NCBI RefSeq assembly: GCF_052065835.1
Contig: NZ_JBQHTG010000001.1
Span: 1 to 64,000 of the forward strand
Length of the DNA: 64,000 nucleotides
Direction: 5' to 3'
Origin: Laedolimicola sp934402125
GTDB taxonomy: Bacteria; Bacillota; Clostridia; Lachnospirales; Lachnospiraceae
Shown here: one piece after another, positions 59,806 to 64,000 of the stretch
Layout: every line of letters begins with the position of its first letter
Numbering within the stretch: position 1 is the stretch's first letter
The notes under the pieces: model-generated
Told to the model about the DNA's origin: nothing
The model's database searches: none
The model's input: only the letters and a program-made list of their open reading frames with translations
Position numbers and translations under genes: made by a program

Positions 59806-59883
59806 TGCTTTTCTCTTTTGTTCCATCAAATGTTACCACATTTTCCATCTATATGACAACCAGAACTTCTTTCTTTTCACAAT

Positions 59884-61191
59884 TTAATCCCCCAGTACCC
59901 GGTGCAGCACGTCTGCCAGGGGCTCCATGGCGTTTTTCATTTCCTCCAGGGTATTGGTCTGGGCCCCGGCTTCCACAAGCAGGGACTTGGGTCTTAAGTG
60001 CAGGTTATAACGTAAGCCCTTCAGGTAGATCTTCCGGCTGACCCCGGGATAGTAGGCTTCACAGGCCAGCTTCAGCTGCAGGGACAGAGCCAGATTTTCC
60101 CCTATATAGGGATTATAGAGATAGGAAATGGGACCGTTCCGCCTGCTGTAGCTCAGTCCGTTGAAAAACATAAACTGGGCTGTGGGCTTTCCATTTACCT
60201 CTGTCACCAGCCGCGTCCCGTCTGCTACGCCGTCCCGGTGGAGATCCAGCAGCACCTCGATACTGGGATATTCTTCCAGAATATGCTTTACGTCCTCCGC
60301 AGCCAGGGTATACGCCCGGTTCCGGTCCAGCTCTCCGTCTCTATAATCATAGACATTCGTATTATGTATAACATTGTAGCCGTAACGATCCCGAAGAAGC
60401 TCCGTAAGCCGCTCCCCCACACCCACAATCGTCGTGGAGGCGTCCCCCTCCACCGAATCCACAAAGCCTTCCTGGGAATGGGTATGGTAAATGAGAATCT
60501 GGGGCGCGCTGTTATCCTGCCTGAGGGTCATGTCCATGGACAATAGCCGTTCCCCGTCCAGCAGATCACCGCTGATATCGGTATTATTTTCTATGATATA
60601 GAAGTTATTTTTCAGGAAATCAAAATCCGCCAGCTCCTCGTCGCTGTATTCCCGACCTGTGGGCATGCTTTCCGCTCCTTCTGTTTCTTCTGGAGTTCCT
60701 TCCGCATCCTCCTCCAGGGGCATCCGGTTTTCCTCCTCTGTCTGCTCTGCCAATGGAAAGGCCTCCCCTGTCTGCTGATCAATCTCATTTTCGTCCCGGA
60801 CTCCGCCCTTAATCAGGATCTCATAGGCAGCCGTACTCTCTATCTCCGTGGCGTAGGGCTGCTGCCCGGCCAGACAGGCGTAAAGGGGATAGACGCCCAC
60901 CGCCCGCCGAAGCAGCCATTCGCCCGGACTTTCTGCTTCCCTCTTCCCATCTCCTGCTGCATAAACCAGCCCCGGATAGAGGGTCTCCACAGACGCCCGC
61001 CGGATATCGGTCTCCGTCTCCAGAAGCAGAGATTTCCAGAGAAAGGAGAGCTTCTTCAGGGGTCTTAGCCGGATGCTGCTGCCCAGAATATAGAAGCCCA
61101 TGACGCCCATCAGGATCCAGACGCCTATATTCCCCATGAGCCGGAAATTCTTTTTTCGTTTCCATTTTCGTTTCCATGCAATTTGCGCCAC
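59884..61191 (-). CDS. spoIIP: Stage II sporulation protein P
   Basis: 435 residues. A basic N terminus and one membrane helix (about 20-40) precede an extracytoplasmic part. The SpoIIP amidase/endopeptidase domain fills the last 230 residues, with YHTHSQEGF, DLHRDGVADG and LVEAGAQTNT. It degrades septal peptidoglycan with SpoIID during engulfment. A strongly acidic stretch (about 140-185) of Glu, Asp and Pro lies between helix and enzyme domain. Confidence 0.94.
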   Translation of the reverse strand: MAQIAWKRKWKRKKNFRLMGNIGVWILMGVMGFYILGSSIRLRPLKKLSFLWKSLLLETETDIRRASVETLYPGLVYAAGDGKREAESPGEWLLRRAVGVYPLYACLAGQQPYATEIESTAAYEILIKGGVRDENEIDQQTGEAFPLAEQTEEENRMPLEEDAEGTPEETEGAESMPTGREYSDEELADFDFLKNNFYIIENNTDISGDLLDGERLLSMDMTLRQDNSAPQILIYHTHSQEGFVDSVEGDASTTIVGVGERLTELLRDRYGYNVIHNTNVYDYRDGELDRNRAYTLAAEDVKHILEEYPSIEVLLDLHRDGVADGTRLVTEVNGKPTAQFMFFNGLSYSRRNGPISYLYNPYIGENLALSLQLKLACEAYYPGVSRKIYLKGLRYNLHLRPKSLLVEAGAQTNTLEEMKNAMEPLADVLHRVLGD

Positions 61192-61256
61192 ACCTGAACT
61201 TCCTCCCCGATCCTTCGCTTCTTTCCTTATCTTATTCCCGGGGCTGTCCGGGTATG

Positions 61257-62111
61257 TCAGGAGAGAGCCAGATTCAGCGCCTCGGAAATGGTGTAGCTCA
61301 GCCGCCGCACCATCTCGTCCACATTTTTCGGCGTCACAAACATTCCGTTCAGTCCCGGCGGTACGGCGTCCCGATCCCCGGTGGCGTCATAGACGATGGT
61401 AGCCGCGTCCACCACTGTAGGTACGCCGATCGCCAGCACCGGAACCCCCACGGTCTCCTTCGACAGGCTGTTCCGATGGTTTCCCACGCCGGACCCCGGC
61501 TGGATCCCCGCGTCCGAAAGCTGAATGGTCCGGTTCAGCCGCCGGCTGCTGCGGGCTGCCAGCGCATCAATAACTACTAACTGATCCGGCTTTGTCTCCG
61601 CCACGATTCCCCGGACCACCTCCAGGGTCTCCATGCCCGTCTGGGCCATCACCCCCGGTACAATCGCGCTGATCCGATGTACCCGGTCTCTGCCAAAGGC
61701 AGCTTTTCCGTATTCCCGTACCACATGGCGGGTGATCCGAAGCTGGCTGACTGCCTCCGGTCCCAGGGCGTCCGGGGTCACCTCCCGGTTTCCTAAGCCT
61801 ACCACCAGTATGGACTTCTCTTCCCTGACGTCCAGAAGCTTTTGAAGATACCCGGCCAACTTCCCAGACACCTCCCGGTGATAATCCTCGTCCGGATCGG
61901 AAAGCCGGGGAGCCTCCAGGGTAATATAGGTGCCCACCGGCTTTCCCATGGCCTTCGCCCCATTTTCTGTCTGAATCCGGACCACCGTCACCCGGATATC
62001 CCGCTGCTCGTCGTAGACCTCCTCCAGGGCCACGCCCCGCACCTCTACGTCCTCCTCAAACCGTTCCCTGGCCTCCAGCGCCAGATCGGTCCGCACCTGA
62101 AACTCTGCCAT
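61257..62111 (-). CDS. gpr: Germination protease GPR
   Basis: 284 residues. It begins MAEFQVRTDLALEARE, the conserved N-terminal segment, and contains GLGNREVTPDALGP, PGVMAQTGMET and VIDALAARSSRRLNRTIQ, all typical of GPR. It degrades small acid-soluble spore proteins on germination. GGAGG is eight bases before this ATG, 14 codons inside a longer frame. Shorter than Bacillus GPR (368) because of a short C-terminal region. Confidence 0.94.
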   Translation of the reverse strand: MAEFQVRTDLALEARERFEEDVEVRGVALEEVYDEQRDIRVTVVRIQTENGAKAMGKPVGTYITLEAPRLSDPDEDYHREVSGKLAGYLQKLLDVREEKSILVVGLGNREVTPDALGPEAVSQLRITRHVVREYGKAAFGRDRVHRISAIVPGVMAQTGMETLEVVRGIVAETKPDQLVVIDALAARSSRRLNRTIQLSDAGIQPGSGVGNHRNSLSKETVGVPVLAIGVPTVVDAATIVYDATGDRDAVPPGLNGMFVTPKNVDEMVRRLSYTISEALNLALS

Positions 62112-62207
62112 ACTCTGCCTCCTGTCTCTGTTTTGCCCTTTCTTATCCGGCATTCTAAATTTCTCTTATATTTTTTTTATTTTTCGCTATTTTTTCAAAA
62201 ATATGTA

Positions 62208-62236
62208 TTGACAGAACTCTATTCCTGTCCTAAAAT
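62208..62236 (+). promoter_or_regulatory. Promoter of rpsT
   Basis: TTGACA (62208-62213) and TAAAAT (62231-62236) are separated by 17 bases on the plus strand. Confidence 0.85.
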
Positions 62237-62285
62237 ATATGAGTATGTTTTGTAAAGACGTCCGTGTCCGGCTTTTACGGAACAT

Positions 62286-62306
62286 GTAAAAATAAGCTTA
62301 TTTTAA
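62286..62306 (+). repeat. Palindrome in the rpsT leader
   Basis: A perfect 16-base palindrome AAAATAAGCTTATTTT lies about 25 bases before the TTG start of rpsT. It could form a hairpin in the leader close to the ribosome site. Confidence 0.45.
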
Positions 62307-62329
62307 AACATGGTTTGGAGGTGTACGGA

Positions 62330-62593
62330 TTGGCTAACATTAAATCTGCAAAGAAAAGAATTCAGGTTGCCGAGACAAGAACAGCTAGAAATAAGGCTAT
62401 CAAGTCTGAGGTTAAGACCGCTATCAAGAAAGTAGACGCTGCAGTTGCTGCAAAGGACGCTGAGGCTGCAAAGGCTAGCTTAAAGGCTGCTATCGCTACC
62501 ATCAGCAAGGCTACTTCCAAGGGAGTTTACCACAAGAACACAACTTCCCGCAAGATTTCCCGTCTGACCAAGGCTGTAAACAGCATCGCTTAA
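62330..62593 (+). CDS. rpsT: Small ribosomal subunit protein bS20
   Basis: 87 residues, very basic and Ala/Lys-rich. It begins (TTG)ANIKSAKKRIQ and contains RNKAIKSEVKTAIKK and GVYHKNTTSRKISRL, the S20 signatures. The start codon is TTG with GGAGG eight bases upstream. TTG starts in rpsT are common and linked to autocontrol in enterobacteria. It is monocistronic with its own promoter and terminator. Confidence 0.96.
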   Translation: MANIKSAKKRIQVAETRTARNKAIKSEVKTAIKKVDAAVAAKDAEAAKASLKAAIATISKATSKGVYHKNTTSRKISRLTKAVNSIA

Positions 62594-62610
62594 TTGAGAT
62601 AGACGAAACA

Positions 62611-62647
62611 AAAAGAGACCCATTCCGTCATTTGGGTCTCTTTTTTT
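62611..62647 (+). terminator. Terminator of rpsT
   Basis: Perfect 12-base arms AAAAGAGACCCA and TGGGTCTCTTTT with a ten-base loop, followed by TTT. Confidence 0.93.
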
Positions 62648-62665
62648 CTTTATGAGGTATTCTTT

Positions 62666-63646
62666 ATGAAAATGCTGGCTGAAGATATCAAAAACGGAAA
62701 TTTCAAGACTGCCTACCTGCTCTGCGGCGAGGAGGCCTACCTGCGCAACCAGTATAAAAACCGGCTGATTCAGGCCCTCTGTGATCCCACAGACACCATG
62801 AATTTCTCCCGCTTTGAGGGAAAAAATATCCTCCCGGCAGAGATCATCAGTCTGGCGGACACCCTGCCTTTTTTTGCGGAACGGCGGCTGATTCTCATCG
62901 AGGACAGCGGCTTTTTCAAGAACAAATGCGACGAGCTGGCGGACTATCTGCCCTCCATGCCCGATACCACCTGCATCCTGTTCGTGGAAACCGAGGTTGA
63001 CAAACGGAACCGCCTCTATAAGGCCGTCCAGAAGCAGGGACGAATCACCGAGTTCCAGACCCAGGACGAGCGCACCCTGATGAAATGGATTCTGGGCATT
63101 CTCAAAAAGGAAGACCGAAAGATCACCGAGGCCACCCTGCAACTTTTTCTGGATCGCACCGGCACCGATATGGAAAACATCGCCATGGAGCTGGACAAAC
63201 TGCTCTCCTACACAGCAGGACGCGACGTGATTACTTCCCAGGATGTAAATGACATCTGTACCGTACAGACCACCGGACAGGTTTTCGAGATGATCCGCGC
63301 CCTGGCTGAAAAGAATCAGAAGAAGGCACTGGATCTCTACTATGATCTGCTGGCTCTGAAGGAGCCGCCCATGCGGATTCTCTTTCTCATCGCCCGCCAG
63401 TTCAACCAGCTTCTCCTGGTCAAAAGTCTGGCTGCCAGAGGCTACGACAGAGCTGCCATCGCCTCCCGGGCAAAAATCGCCCCCTTTGTGGCCGGGCGCT
63501 GTATGACCCAGGCCAAGAGCTTCTCCACTGAGCAGTTAAAAAAGGCGGTACAGGACTGCGTGGAAGCCGAGGAGGCCGTAAAAACAGGACAAATCAGCGA
63601 TACGCTGAGCGTAGAGCTGCTGATTCTGAAATACAGCAGAGCCTAA
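62666..63646 (+). CDS. holA: DNA polymerase III subunit delta
   Basis: 326 residues, AAA+-like clamp-loader delta fold without a P-loop. The N terminus KMLAEDIKNGNFKTAYLLCG and the segments LADTLPFFAERRLILIED and YTAGRDVITSQDVNDIC are typical of Firmicutes HolA. It opens the sliding clamp. TGAGG lies before the ATG. holA and comEC converge with no bases between their stops. Confidence 0.93.
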   Translation: MKMLAEDIKNGNFKTAYLLCGEEAYLRNQYKNRLIQALCDPTDTMNFSRFEGKNILPAEIISLADTLPFFAERRLILIEDSGFFKNKCDELADYLPSMPDTTCILFVETEVDKRNRLYKAVQKQGRITEFQTQDERTLMKWILGILKKEDRKITEATLQLFLDRTGTDMENIAMELDKLLSYTAGRDVITSQDVNDICTVQTTGQVFEMIRALAEKNQKKALDLYYDLLALKEPPMRILFLIARQFNQLLLVKSLAARGYDRAAIASRAKIAPFVAGRCMTQAKSFSTEQLKKAVQDCVEAEEAVKTGQISDTLSVELLILKYSRA

Positions 63647-64000
63647 TCAGAGGAAGCTTCGAATCCAAAGCTTCTTTCCGTCACTTTTTATCCGGATAGC
63701 CCCGCACCGGTCGGTTCGCCATACCTTACTGCCTATGGCCTCCAGCCGCTCCAGGGTCCCCCGATGGGGATGCCCGTAGGAATTATCCCTTCCGCAGGAA
63801 ATCAGGGTAATCTTAGGCCGGACCTTCTGAAGCCACGCCTCACTTCCAGAGGTGGCGGATCCGTGATGGCCGGCCTTTAGAATGGTAAAGGATCCTATAT
63901 CCTGCTCTTTCTCCAGAATCATTTGTTCCCCCTCTTCCCCCAGATCGCCGGTCAGGATCGCCGAAAAGCTTCCCTCTCGCAGCGCCAGCGTCACGGAAGC
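63647..64000 (-). CDS. comEC: ComEC-like DNA-uptake protein, C-terminal fragment (cut by the window edge)
   Basis: About 117 residues are visible. They form the end of the metallo-beta-lactamase domain of ComEC/Rec2: FSAILTGDLGEEGE, LKAGHHGSATSG and SCGRDNSYGHPH. The frame continues past position 64000, so the start and the membrane part are missing. Adjacent to holA, as in many Firmicutes. Confidence 0.88.
   Translation of the reverse strand, partial: ASVTLALREGSFSAILTGDLGEEGEQMILEKEQDIGSFTILKAGHHGSATSGSEAWLQKVRPKITLISCGRDNSYGHPHRGTLERLEAIGSKVWRTDRCGAIRIKSDGKKLWIRSFL

Noticed and set aside
62112..62207. Sigma-G promoter for gpr
   Set aside because: A GAATA and a CATATTT can be found on the minus strand, but the spacing is short and the region is AT-rich, so it was not called.

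Overview
The window reads as a chromosomal segment of a strictly anaerobic, endospore-forming Clostridia, most likely a Lachnospiraceae gut bacterium. The evidence is pyruvate:ferredoxin oxidoreductase, a V/A-type ATPase, soluble Hdr/Flx electron-transfer proteins, the spore genes spoIIP and gpr, HrcA/CIRCE heat-shock control, and Firmicutes-type promoters and Shine-Dalgarno sites. No phage, insertion sequence, CRISPR array or tRNA was seen. Almost every gene is on the minus strand; clpB, rpsT, holA and one small ORF are the exceptions.

Layout. 1-300: two tandem strong promoters facing the left edge, most likely the leader of an rRNA operon just outside the window. 350-2.8 kb: acylphosphatase and a two-component system. 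2.9-7.2 kb: sbcDC. 7.5-8.7 kb: a YbaK-type deacylase and a YoaK-type membrane protein. 8.7-21.7 kb: a complete reductive C4-dicarboxylate (succinate) module. 22-30.6 kb: a nine-gene V-type ATPase operon. 30.9-33.5 kb: rpsU (too short for many gene callers), rhamnulokinase and a DeoR regulator. 33.6-36.2 kb: a deletion-damaged phosphoribosyltransferase remnant, a nitrilase-family hydrolase and an NCS1 permease. 36.6-40.2 kb: pyruvate:ferredoxin oxidoreductase. 40.5 kb: a small plus-strand ORF. 40.8-45.7 kb: hrcA-grpE-dnaK-dnaJ. 46-48.7 kb: clpB. 48.7-56.8 kb: PAP2 phosphatase, two paralogous polytopic membrane proteins, a VWA/MoxR pair and a HAD phosphatase. 56.8-64 kb: hemW, lepA, spoIIP, gpr, rpsT, holA and the 3' end of comEC.

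The most interesting system is at 8.7-21.7 kb. One long operon, hdrB-hdrC-hdrA-flxD-flxC-flxB-flxA-frdB-frdA-transporter, joins a complete NADH-dependent Hdr/Flx flavin-based electron-bifurcation module to a soluble fumarate reductase that has no membrane anchor. Class I fumarase lies immediately downstream. Upstream is a lactate/malate dehydrogenase-family enzyme with the malate-type Arg at the specificity position. The transporter belongs to the family of the corynebacterial succinate exporter SucE1. The set would run oxaloacetate -> malate -> fumarate -> succinate -> export, with NADH oxidation at the fumarate step possibly paying for ferredoxin reduction. The operon promoter overlaps a 17-of-18 match to the Rex (NADH sensor) operator. 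An ATTGATAG-type box recurs in all three promoters of the module.

Functional calls rest on motifs read by eye. Start sites were chosen from Shine-Dalgarno position where possible. No homology search was run.
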